NCBI GenBank assembly: GCA_017503945.1
Contig: JAFVSB010000160.1
Location: 1-5,093, forward strand
Length of the DNA stretch: 5,093 nt
Direction of reading: 5' to 3'
Origin: Clostridia bacterium
GTDB lineage: Bacteria; Bacillota; Clostridia; UMGS1810
Under the pieces are notes generated by a model that worked only from the letters and a program-made list of their open reading frames with translations, was not told the DNA's origin and did no database searches. The translations under genes were made by a program, and so were the position numbers. Positions 1 to 5,093 of the stretch are shown here, piece by piece (the first letter of the stretch is position 1; each line of letters begins with the position of its first letter).

Positions 1-206
1 CCATCAAGCTGATGCAGCAGGCAACGGCTTTAACCAGAGCTGCAGCATATAAGTCGAAAATTGATGTGGAAACTCAGACGAGCCTCGACCGCGGATTTGA
101 ATATGTGAGAGACATGATATTTGAAACAATGCGCTCAGAGAACCCGAGGCTGTATGAGCAGGTGAGCAAATTCATCAACAAAAAGCAAAGGGAGCTGAAA
201 GAATGA
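1..206 (+). CDS. 3' end of an unrecognised phage protein (left-truncated)
   Basis: The reading frame is open from the left edge of the window to a TGA at 204-206. An ATG at 12-14 is in frame, but the eleven bases before it contain no Shine-Dalgarno sequence and the frame stays open upstream of it, so this is more likely the tail of a longer gene than a complete 64-residue protein. The visible part is hydrophilic, charged and probably helical, ending in the basic stretch KFINKKQRELKE. There is no membrane segment or recognisable motif. Its stop overlaps the next start (ATGA, 203-206), so the two genes are almost certainly co-transcribed and translationally coupled. I do not recognise the family. 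Its position ahead of a regulator and the packaging genes would suit a late-regulatory or small terminase-type protein, but nothing in the residues supports either. Confidence 0.6.
   Translation, partial: IKLMQQATALTRAAAYKSKIDVETQTSLDRGFEYVRDMIFETMRSENPRLYEQVSKFINKKQRELKE
190..194 (+). promoter_or_regulatory. Ribosome binding site of the nusG-like gene
   Basis: GGGAG lies within AAAGGGAG, inside the end of the preceding gene and 8 bases before the ATG at 203. This spacing favours 203 over the in-frame ATG at 212, which would be 17 bases away. Confidence 0.7.
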
Positions 207-655
207 TTCGCATGTATGCACTAACTTCGGGCAGCGGCGAAGAGCTCAAGGCTCTGAGTCAGCTATGCAAAATCGAAGGTATCAGAACATATCTTCCGCA
301 GGTGACAATCTGTGAACGCAGAGGCGGAGCATGGCACCCAAAAGAGAAAATGCTTATTCCCGGATATGTCTTTGCCGAGTGCAATCTGACACCGGAAATA
401 TATTATAAAGTGAAGAGTGCGGCATACATAAGAGGTTGGATTGGCAAAGGAGAGCCGACACCCATGAGCGAGGAAGATGCAAAATTCATCAGCTTTATGG
501 CAAACGGTGGAAAGCCGATACCGATGCTGCAGTTTGATTCACCGTTTCTTAAAAAGACCATCATCAGAGCGGTTGATAAAAGGCAACGAAGAATTAAAGC
601 TACAATCATGGTGATGGGCAAAACACACACAGTGACATTTGGATATCTGCCGTGA
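203..655 (+). CDS. NusG-family transcription antitermination protein (LoaP/RfaH-like specialised paralog)
   Basis: The product has 150 residues, close to the size of specialised NusG paralogs. Residues 2-100 look like the NGN domain that binds the RNA polymerase clamp: a start of the form MYALTSGSGEE, a CERRGGAWHPKEK segment and the family hallmark LIPGYVFAEC at 51-60, followed by YIRGWIGKGEPTPMSEED (75-92). Residues about 111-150 (DKRQRRIKATIMVMGKTHTVTFGYLP in part) resemble the later half of a KOW domain, but the usual glycine-rich KOW turn is replaced by SPFLKK. Family knowledge: such paralogs (LoaP, RfaH, UpxY) act on specific operons, suppressing pausing and termination after loading at an RNA or DNA element. 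Here the gene directly precedes a structured untranslated region with a terminator and then terL, so control of the late operon is the natural inference. It is not a housekeeping NusG, judging from its phage context and unusual KOW region. Confidence 0.87.
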   Translation: MIRMYALTSGSGEELKALSQLCKIEGIRTYLPQVTICERRGGAWHPKEKMLIPGYVFAECNLTPEIYYKVKSAAYIRGWIGKGEPTPMSEEDAKFISFMANGGKPIPMLQFDSPFLKKTIIRAVDKRQRRIKATIMVMGKTHTVTFGYLP

Positions 656-673
656 GACCTCCGACGGCAGATG
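644..673 (+). other. RNA hairpin overlapping the stop codon of the nusG-like gene
   Basis: ATCTGCCGT (645-653) is the exact reverse complement of ACGGCAGAT (664-672), giving 9 pairs plus a possible G-U closing pair (644/673) around a 10-base loop (654-663). The TGA stop (653-655) sits at the top of the 5' arm. No T-tract follows (GAGCAATATATTGG), so it is not an intrinsic terminator. It could stabilise the 3' end, affect termination of translation, or be the first helix of a recognition element for the NusG paralog; the last is inference. Confidence 0.7.
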
Positions 674-688
674 AGCAATATATTGGCA

Positions 689-764
689 GCACACCTGGGG
701 TATTCCCTCCGCGCGTTGACATTTTGGGAAAATGAGACGCGCTCCGGGAACACCGCCGATGTGC
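689..764 (+). other. Long near-continuous RNA hairpin (about 27 pairs)
   Basis: Five stacked helices share nearly one axis: GCACA (689-693) with TGTGC (760-764); GG (697-698) with CC (756-757) and GGT (699-701) with ACC (752-754), separated by a bulged G755; TTCCC (703-707) with GGGAA (746-750); GCGCGT (711-716) with ACGCGC (737-742); and CATTTT (720-725) with AAAATG (729-734), capped by a GGG loop. Between the third and fourth helices is a symmetric TCC/TCC internal loop, and between the fourth and fifth a TGA/AG purine-rich internal loop. Internal loops in otherwise regular stems are typical protein- or ligand-recognition sites. There is no T-tract after it, so it is not a terminator. The function is unknown. 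A loading site for the upstream NusG paralog is an inference; a DNA-level packaging site is an alternative. Confidence 0.72.
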
Positions 765-838
765 ACTTCAAAATCTTTTGCATTAACTTTGGATTGATTC
801 GTCTCCAAAGAGAGGGCAAAGGTACATAGTTTTAAAGA

Positions 839-870
839 CGGATTTAAAATTTTTAAAATTTTAAAATCTG
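839..870 (+). other. AT-rich imperfect hairpin with TTTTAAAA repeats
   Basis: CGGATTT at the 5' side pairs with AAATCTG at the 3' side (839-845 with 864-870, one G-U), continuing through an A/T-only stem with a bulged A863. The inside is made of tandem TTTAAAA/TTTTAAAA units at 843, 851 and 859. The stem is weak apart from its base. It ends five bases before the hairpin that competes with the terminator. It may simply reflect AT-rich composition. Confidence 0.4.
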
Positions 871-874
871 AATG

Positions 875-905
875 GCGAAGCACACCCTTTTTTGATAACC
901 TTCGC
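875..905 (+). promoter_or_regulatory. Candidate antiterminator hairpin competing with the terminator
   Basis: GCGAAG (875-880) is the exact reverse complement of CTTCGC (900-905). The loop of this 6-pair hairpin contains the whole 5' arm of the downstream terminator (882-894). Only one base would be left to cross the 13-pair terminator stem, so the two structures should exclude each other. By itself the hairpin is less stable than the terminator and would need help, for example from a protein or from transcription kinetics. Confidence 0.4.
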
Positions 906-936
906 GCCGATCAGGGCAAAAAAGGGGTGTTTTTTT
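882..936 (+). terminator. Strong intrinsic (Rho-independent) terminator upstream of terL
   Basis: ACACCCTTTTTTG (882-894) pairs with CAAAAAAGGGGTGT (917-930), forming 13 pairs with a single bulged G (924) and a 22-base loop. The 3' arm runs straight into a tract of seven T residues (930-936). This is the full signature of an intrinsic terminator on the plus strand. On the minus strand no T-tract follows, so it is one-directional. It lies 227 bases after the nusG-like stop and 164 bases before the terL start. It could merely end the upstream operon, but no clear promoter follows it, so readthrough or antitermination is probably needed to express terL. Confidence 0.9.
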
Positions 937-964
937 GTTGAAATTTTTATAAAACTGAATTTTT

Positions 965-991
965 CGGGTGTTGGGCACATAACCGACACCG
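965..991 (+). other. Hairpin in the terL leader
   Basis: GGTGTTGG (967-974) pairs with CCGACACC (983-990), giving 8 pairs including one G-U, with an 8-base loop GCACATAA. C965-G991 can add a pair across a bulged G966. No T-tract follows. It lies between the terminator and the TTTAAA repeat run and is the most GC-rich structure downstream of the terminator. The role is unknown. Confidence 0.5.
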
Positions 992-1029
992 TTTAAAACA
1001 TGTTTAAACGCGTTAAAATTTGATTTAAA
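991..1029 (+). repeat. Four TTTAAA-type repeats spaced one helical turn apart
   Basis: TTTAAA occurs at 992-997, 1003-1008 and 1024-1029, with a variant TTAAAA at 1013-1018. Centres are 11, 10 and 11 bases apart, close to the DNA helical repeat. The first two units also form an inverted repeat, GTTTAAA (991-997) with TTTAAAC (1003-1009), and enclose the palindrome AAACATGTTT (996-1005). Phased units like these suit a protein-binding array or intrinsically curved DNA. Chance is possible in AT-rich sequence. Confidence 0.45.
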
Positions 1030-1032
1030 TAT

Positions 1033-1068
1033 TTTTTGTGTCTCTTTTCCTGATAGAGAGTGCAAAAA
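1033..1068 (+). other. Hairpin just upstream of the terL ribosome binding site
   Basis: TTTTTG (1033-1038) pairs with CAAAAA (1063-1068) and TCTCT (1041-1045) with AGAGA (1055-1059). Two G-U pairs and a bulged G1060 link them into a 13-pair stem with a 9-base loop (1046-1054). It ends 18 bases before the Shine-Dalgarno and is not followed by a T-tract, so it is not a terminator. It could shape access to the translation start or stabilise the 5' end. Confidence 0.4.
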
Positions 1069-1086
1069 TCGCTTAAAACTCAAAAT

Positions 1087-1093
1087 AAAGGGG
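1087..1093 (+). promoter_or_regulatory. Ribosome binding site of terL
   Basis: AAAGGGG precedes the TTG at 1101 by 7 bases. An in-frame TAA at 1086-1088 and the lack of a nearby downstream ATG make TTG the likely start. The string AAAGGGGTGT (1087-1096) is identical to 921-930 in the 3' arm of the terminator. Confidence 0.8.
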
Positions 1094-1100
1094 TGTAATC

Positions 1101-2552
1101 TTGATAAATTTCAAACGAAACAGCATAAAAACCCTTGCAGAGGCATTTTCAAAAAAGAATACTGTCACAATTGAAAGAGATTATGCCTCTGAATTTGCAG
1201 CATATTTCGGTGCAAAGCCCAAAAGGAATTTTGGCTCAGGTGATGATGATTTCAATCACTATGGCAAGCTTGATGATATTCTGAGAGCTGTGAAAAGCGA
1301 TACAGATTTTCAAGATGTTTTTACACCAAAGCAAAAAGAGACAATCAACATGTTCCGCGATGGCAAATTCAAGCGACTCAACATACTTGATGGCTCTGTG
1401 CGAAGCGGTAAAACATACATATCTCTTATTCTGTGGGCTCTGATGATATCCACCAGAGATTATGATGAGCGATTCATCATGGTAGGCAGAACAATCACCA
1501 CTCTCAAGCGTAACTGTCTGGAGCTATTGCAGGAGCTTGTGGGCGATGCGAACTTTTCATATTCCACATCACGCAAAGAGGCTGAGCTCTTTGGCAGAAA
1601 GATATATCTTGAAGGTGCAGACAATGTGCTCTCCGAAGATAAAATCCGAGGCATGACCCTTGCCGGAGCATACTGTGACGAAATAACGCTGCTTGATGAA
1701 GATTTCTTCCGCATGCTGCTCTCGCGTCTTTCTGTAGAGGGAGCATTCCTGCTCGGAACCACCAACCCCGACAGACCGACTCACTGGCTGATGCGCGACT
1801 ACATCAAGCGAAGCGAAGAGCTTGATTTGCTCACAATCAAATATCTCATTGACGACAACACATTCCTTCCGTCTGATTACATCGAAAAAATCAAAAAGGA
1901 ATATGTTGGAGTGTTTTATGAGAGATTTATCCTTGGCAGATGGAAGGCTGCAGACGGTGTAGTATATCCTCTCTTTGCAAATGACTCCGAGAAGTATATA
2001 AAAGACTCTATTGACCCCGAGATAATCCAATATGCCACAATCGGCATCGACTTTGGCGGTAACGGCTCAGCTCATGCATTTATTCTCAACGGATTTACAA
2101 AAGGTTTTCGTGAGGTTATAACTCTTGATGAATTTTATCTAAAAAAAGAAATCTCTCCCGAGGAGCTTGAGAGTGAATTTGTGAAGTTTGTGCAGAGAGC
2201 AAAATCGACCTACCGTGTATACGAGGTCTATTGCGACAGTGCAGAGTCGACTCTTATTAAGGGTCTTGCGGCTGCAGCTTCAAAAGCAAAGCTCGGTGTG
2301 TCGGTGATGAAAGCGAAAAAAGGACCGATAATCAACCGTATTAGATTTTACAATATGCTTATGAGCAAAGGGAAATATTATGTGCTCAGGCGCTGCGAAA
2401 ATCTGATTGCAGCATACAAGGACGCTGAGTGGAATTCAAAGTCTAAGGATAAAGACGAAAGGCTTGACGATGGCACCTTCAACATCGACAGCTTAGATGC
2501 TTGTGAATATTCCACCGAGCCCTATATGGACGAAATGATTGAAAGAATTTGA
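1101..2552 (+). CDS. terL: Phage terminase large subunit (PBSX-type packaging ATPase and nuclease)
   Basis: The 483-residue product is the motor that cuts concatemeric phage DNA and pumps it through the portal into the prohead. The N-terminal ATPase shows a Walker A motif GSVRSGKT at 98-105, a Walker B region AGAYCDEITLL with D193 and E194, and a coupling motif GTTNPD at 219-224. The C-terminal RNase H-like nuclease has its expected acidic residues: D317 in IGIDFGG, D379 in VYCDS and D463/D466 in NIDSLDACEY. The length is normal for the family and no motif is missing, so it should be active. Translation begins at TTG with a good AAAGGGG site 7 bases upstream; a stop lies in frame just before. 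The rare start codon may lower expression. The portal gene starts 10 bases after its stop. No small terminase gene is adjacent upstream, where it is usually found. Confidence 0.97.
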   Translation: MINFKRNSIKTLAEAFSKKNTVTIERDYASEFAAYFGAKPKRNFGSGDDDFNHYGKLDDILRAVKSDTDFQDVFTPKQKETINMFRDGKFKRLNILDGSVRSGKTYISLILWALMISTRDYDERFIMVGRTITTLKRNCLELLQELVGDANFSYSTSRKEAELFGRKIYLEGADNVLSEDKIRGMTLAGAYCDEITLLDEDFFRMLLSRLSVEGAFLLGTTNPDRPTHWLMRDYIKRSEELDLLTIKYLIDDNTFLPSDYIEKIKKEYVGVFYERFILGRWKAADGVVYPLFANDSEKYIKDSIDPEIIQYATIGIDFGGNGSAHAFILNGFTKGFREVITLDEFYLKKEISPEELESEFVKFVQRAKSTYRVYEVYCDSAESTLIKGLAAAASKAKLGVSVMKAKKGPIINRIRFYNMLMSKGKYYVLRRCENLIAAYKDAEWNSKSKDKDERLDDGTFNIDSLDACEYSTEPYMDEMIERI

Positions 2553-2557
2553 GGTGA
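2551..2557 (+). promoter_or_regulatory. Ribosome binding site of the portal gene, deciding its start
   Basis: GAGGTGA overlaps the terL stop and matches the anti-Shine-Dalgarno of 16S rRNA well, within spacing range of the ATG at 2563. An in-frame TTG at 2539 inside terL would add eight residues but has no comparable site, so 2563 is preferred. Confidence 0.8.
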
Positions 2558-2562
2558 CGGCA

Positions 2563-3909
2563 ATGATAAATCAGATACTCTCAAAGCTTGGCTACAGCTG
2601 CGACACTTCGATGCAGGAGCATATGCAGGTGTGGCAGAGCTGGTATGAGGGATATGTTGAAACATTCCATAAATACAAGGTATACAACGGCAAAGCGTTT
2701 ATCACCAGAGTGCGCGACTCTTTGCGCATGCCGAAGCGCGTGTGCGAGGACTGGGCAGACATGCTGCTCAACGAAAAGGTTGTCATCAATGTAGGTGACG
2801 ACACAATAAACAAAAGGATCAAGCAGGTTCTGACCGCCAATGATTTTTATGTGCAGGGCAATCAGCTTATTGAAAAAGCATTTGCTCTGGGAACTGCAGC
2901 TCTTGTTGAATACGCCGACGCAAACGGCAACCCGGTCATTGATTACATAACAGGTGATATGATATATCCGATTTCGTGGTCGGGTACCCGAATCACAGAG
3001 TGTGCCTTTGCAAGTGAAAAGACGGTGAATGGTGTAGAAGCATATTATATCAATATACACACCAAAAACAACCTTGGCAATTATGTGATACAAAACCGCC
3101 TTTTCAAAAAGACGGATGGTACCGCGCTTGATATGTCTGGCGTTGTGGAGGGCATAATCGACACAGGATCTCCAAACAAACGATTTCAGATAATCACACC
3201 CAACATTGCAAACAACATAGAAAAGCAAACGCCTATGGGAATATCGGTGTTTGCTAATGCTGTGGCTGAAATGAAAGGCATTGACCTTGTGTATGACAGT
3301 TACATAAACGAGTTCAGACTTGGCAAAAAGAGAATACTAATTCCGGTGACCGCCCTGCAGACCATGAAAGAGGAAGATGGCGTGTCAACGCCTGTGTTTG
3401 ATTACAATGACACAGAGTTTTATGCTCTGCCCGGTATGCCCGACGGTGAGCAGTTTATAAAAGAAATGAACATGGAGCTGAGAAGCAACGAGCATAAAGA
3501 AGCTCTTGAGGTGCAGCTCAATATGTTCTCTGATGCCTGCGGTATGGGCGAAGACCAATATCAGTTCCAAAGCTCAGGCGGAGTGAAGACTGCCAGAGAG
3601 GTAATATCGGAAAATTCCAAGCTGTTCAGAACGCTCAAAAAGCATGAGATTGTTTTAAAGTCCGCTTTAATATCTTTGATTACTGCTCTGCTTGAGATAA
3701 TGAACATCAAAAATGAGCTTGATACGGTAATCGAATTTGATGACAGCATCATCGAAGACACCGACACAGAATTCAACCGCCGTCTGCAGATGGTATCTGT
3801 GCAGGCAATGAAGCCGTGGGAGCTCAGAGCATGGCAGCTTAACGAAACCGAAGAGGAAGCGAAGAAAGCTCTTGAGGGAGCTGAAAGTGACGATATCTTT
3901 GAGGAGTGA
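2563..3909 (+). CDS. Phage portal protein (SPP1 gp6-like)
   Basis: From the ATG at 2563 the product has 448 residues, within the usual range for SPP1 gp6-family portals. Family knowledge: twelve copies form the ring at one capsid vertex that the terminase docks on and through which DNA enters and leaves. The family pattern is visible in order: an N-terminal helical part with WQSWYEGY (24-31) and LRMPKRVCEDWADMLLNEK (54-72), a mixed wing region, the segment around SVFANAVAEMKGIDLVYDSY (228-247) and the tunnel/stem helix region GGVKTAREVISENSKLF (339-355). The C-terminus is very acidic (ALEGAESDDIFEE). There is no signal peptide or membrane segment. It sits between terL and the minor capsid gene with gaps of 10 and 6 bases, the classic head-operon order. 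Family assignment is from pattern recognition rather than alignment, but the context agrees. Confidence 0.92.
   Translation: MINQILSKLGYSCDTSMQEHMQVWQSWYEGYVETFHKYKVYNGKAFITRVRDSLRMPKRVCEDWADMLLNEKVVINVGDDTINKRIKQVLTANDFYVQGNQLIEKAFALGTAALVEYADANGNPVIDYITGDMIYPISWSGTRITECAFASEKTVNGVEAYYINIHTKNNLGNYVIQNRLFKKTDGTALDMSGVVEGIIDTGSPNKRFQIITPNIANNIEKQTPMGISVFANAVAEMKGIDLVYDSYINEFRLGKKRILIPVTALQTMKEEDGVSTPVFDYNDTEFYALPGMPDGEQFIKEMNMELRSNEHKEALEVQLNMFSDACGMGEDQYQFQSSGGVKTAREVISENSKLFRTLKKHEIVLKSALISLITALLEIMNIKNELDTVIEFDDSIIEDTDTEFNRRLQMVSVQAMKPWELRAWQLNETEEEAKKALEGAESDDIFEE
3901..3906 (+). promoter_or_regulatory. Ribosome binding site of the minor capsid gene
   Basis: GAGGAG lies in the last codons of the portal gene, 9 bases before the ATG at 3916. 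The in-frame TAG at 3913-3915 excludes any earlier start. Confidence 0.8.
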
Positions 3910-3915
3910 TGATAG

Positions 3916-5093
3916 ATGATTACTCCCAATTGGCTCAGTGATGAGCTTGATATATTGCAGACTCACAAGGAGCTGCAGGAGAGTATTCTGAGAGACATCA
4001 CCCGAAGAATACTCAAAACTGACTTCACCGTTACCGACACTGCAGCATGGCAGACAGAGAAGCTGCAGCAAAGCGGTATGGTGTATAAAGACATCATAAA
4101 GGAAATATCAAAGGAAACCGAAAAAAGCAACCGCGAAATCCGACAGGCTTTCAAGGATGCAGGTATAGAGATTTTCCGCTATGATGAATCAGAGCTTGAA
4201 GCTGCAGGTGAAATCCCCAAGGAGTTTGCAGCCATGAGCCCTGCAATGAAGACAATAATGACAGCTGCTCTCAAAAAGGTTACCAAGGAAGTGAGGAATC
4301 TCACCGGCACAACTGCGGTGACAAGTCAGAGCTCCTTTATCAGAGCATGCGATTTGGCACATATGCAGATTGTGTCGGGTGCGTTTTCATACACCGATGC
4401 AATAAAGATGGCAATCAAAAGTGCTGCCAAAGACGGTGTGACAGTCGTCTATCCCTCCGGACACAAAAGCTCACTTGATGCTGCAGTGCGCCGTGCGGTT
4501 CTTTCGGGCGTCAATCAGACCACAGGCAAGCTTGTTGAGATGCGTGCTGATGAAACAGGTCATGACCTGATGCAGCTCTCAGCTCATAGCGGCGCCAGAG
4601 AGGACCATGCCGCATGGCAGGGAAAGATAGTGTCACGAAGCGGCAGAAAAGGGTATCTTTCACTTGATGACATTGGCTACGGCAGTGTCACCGGTTTTAT
4701 GGGCGCAAACTGCAGGCACACATGGTTTATCTTTTATGAGGATATATCAAAGAACGCCTACACCGAAGAACAGCTTGAGGCTTTCAGAAATGAAACTGTC
4801 ACCTATGACGGTGAGGCAATTCCGATAAGGGAGGCTCTCGACAGACAGCGCGCCATGGAGCGCAGTATCAGACGAAGCAAGCAGGAGCTTGTGATGTTTG
4901 ATGAAGCAATAAAGAACCTAAGCGATAATGACAAAATCGCAATGCGGGTTGAGTTTGACAATGCTGCAGTAAAGTTGAAGAGCAAAGAAGCCAAGCTCAA
5001 GGACTACTGTGAAAAAACAGGACTCAGGCGTGACCGCAACCGCGAACAGGTGTTTGCGGCAGAGACCGAGAATGGCTTCAGAGCATGGGGCAA
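3916..5093 (+). CDS. Phage minor capsid protein 2 (Phage_min_cap2 family), right-truncated
   Basis: The frame is open from ATG 3916 to the window edge, giving 392 complete codons without a stop. The most telling segments are AHSGAREDHAAWQGK (223-237) and the glycine-rich GYGSVTGFMGANCRHTWF (254-271), typical of the minor capsid protein 2 family found after the portal in Firmicutes siphophages. The N-terminal 130 residues are largely helical, with TDTAAWQTEKLQQSGM (40-55). Residues about 305-370 are charged and probably coiled-coil, followed by EKTGLRRDRNREQVF (366-380). Relatives as I recall them end soon after a comparable segment, so little may be missing, but some members carry added C-terminal domains and this cannot be judged here. 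It is a structural head component whose exact position in the virion is not well defined. Only 6 bases separate it from the portal gene. Confidence 0.88.
   Translation, partial: MITPNWLSDELDILQTHKELQESILRDITRRILKTDFTVTDTAAWQTEKLQQSGMVYKDIIKEISKETEKSNREIRQAFKDAGIEIFRYDESELEAAGEIPKEFAAMSPAMKTIMTAALKKVTKEVRNLTGTTAVTSQSSFIRACDLAHMQIVSGAFSYTDAIKMAIKSAAKDGVTVVYPSGHKSSLDAAVRRAVLSGVNQTTGKLVEMRADETGHDLMQLSAHSGAREDHAAWQGKIVSRSGRKGYLSLDDIGYGSVTGFMGANCRHTWFIFYEDISKNAYTEEQLEAFRNETVTYDGEAIPIREALDRQRAMERSIRRSKQELVMFDEAIKNLSDNDKIAMRVEFDNAAVKLKSKEAKLKDYCEKTGLRRDRNREQVFAAETENGFRAWG

Larger units (their letters stand above)
656..1100 (+). promoter_or_regulatory. Structured 445-base intergenic leader between the nusG-like gene and terL
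   Basis: I find no supported gene on either strand. Short frames such as 671-829 (plus strand, 52 codons) and the minus-strand frames lack a ribosome binding site and run through inverted repeats. Instead the region holds at least seven inverted repeats, listed separately, including a 76-base hairpin and a strong intrinsic terminator facing terL. The second half (from about 830) is very AT-rich. No convincing -35/-10 pair is seen: TTGACA at 716-721 is a perfect -35 match but has no TATAAT-like sequence 16-18 bases downstream and is buried in a hairpin. The region is most simply read as the leader of the terL operon transcribed from upstream. A cos or pac site could also lie here, as packaging sites usually do near terminase genes, but none is identifiable from sequence alone. 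Confidence 0.7.

Noticed and set aside
676..685. Perfect palindrome CAATATATTG as an operator
   Set aside because: It is short and AT-rich, has no second copy nearby, and could arise by chance between the two hairpins.
716..744. TTGACA at 716-721 as a promoter -35 element
   Set aside because: No TATAAT-like sequence lies 16-18 bases downstream (GCGCTC region) and the hexamer is part of the long hairpin.
671..829. A 52-codon plus-strand frame (ATG 671 to TAG 827-829) after the nusG-like gene
   Set aside because: It has no Shine-Dalgarno, its start lies in the 3' arm of the stop-codon hairpin, and it runs through the 76-base inverted repeat, whose pairing explains the sequence better. No family resemblance is seen.
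812..830. A Bacteroidetes-type -7 promoter motif (TACCTTTG) on the minus strand
   Set aside because: No gene follows on that strand and the strong ribosome binding sites and gene families point to Firmicutes, so the match is taken as chance.
831..859. TTTAAA then TAAAAT with 17-base spacing as a weak promoter before terL
   Set aside because: The match is driven by AT-rich composition, the -35 fits only four of six positions, and it would lie upstream of the terminator.
872..895. A seven-codon leader-peptide-like frame (MAKHTLF) covering the terminator's 5' arm
   Set aside because: A ribosome here could block the terminator, but there is no ribosome binding site and no run of a regulatory amino acid, so it is probably chance.
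853..1083. A 76-codon minus-strand frame in the leader, and 403-883 minus-strand frames
   Set aside because: They run through the terminator and other inverted repeats or lie opposite the nusG-like gene, have no ribosome binding sites and give low-complexity or unrecognisable products.

Overview
The window is a piece of a tailed-phage or prophage genome, most likely from a Firmicutes (Clostridia-type) host. The evidence is a PBSX/SPP1-style head-gene order, strong AGGAGG-like ribosome binding sites, a TTG start on the terminase gene, tight plus-strand gene packing and moderate GC content with an AT-rich intergenic stretch. All supported genes are on the plus strand. No tRNA, rRNA, CRISPR array, insertion sequence or integrase is visible. 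The host assignment is an inference from style and protein families.

Layout: (1) bases 1-206 hold the 3' end of an unrecognised small-protein-like gene cut by the left edge. (2) 203-655 encodes a NusG-family protein of the LoaP/RfaH-like specialised paralog type, translationally coupled to gene 1 by an ATGA overlap. (3) 656-1100 is a 445-base stretch with no supported gene but with dense structure: a hairpin over the nusG-like stop codon, a 76-base hairpin of about 27 pairs, an AT-rich hairpin, a strong intrinsic terminator (882-936) with a competing upstream hairpin, an 8-pair hairpin, a run of TTTAAA-type repeats spaced one helical turn apart, and a last hairpin before the terminase ribosome binding site. 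(4) 1101-2552 is the terminase large subunit. (5) 2563-3909 is the SPP1 gp6-like portal. (6) 3916 to the right edge is a minor capsid protein 2 (Phage_min_cap2 family) gene, cut by the window end.

Genes 4-6 form a packaging and head operon with gaps of 10 and 6 bases. The portal is the ring at the capsid vertex, the terminase docks on it and pumps DNA, and the minor capsid protein belongs to the head. No small terminase gene lies next to terL, which is unusual; it may be upstream of the window or replaced by something else.

The most interesting proposal is regulatory. A phage-encoded NusG paralog sits immediately before a long structured leader that contains a strong intrinsic terminator facing the late genes. 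Established precedents are LoaP, a NusG paralog that reads an RNA hairpin in the leaders of its target operons, and lambda Q, which lets polymerase pass a terminator ahead of late genes. By inference this locus could be a phage late-gene switch in which the NusG paralog loads at the structured RNA and carries polymerase through the terminator into terL. Nothing in the sequence alone proves this.
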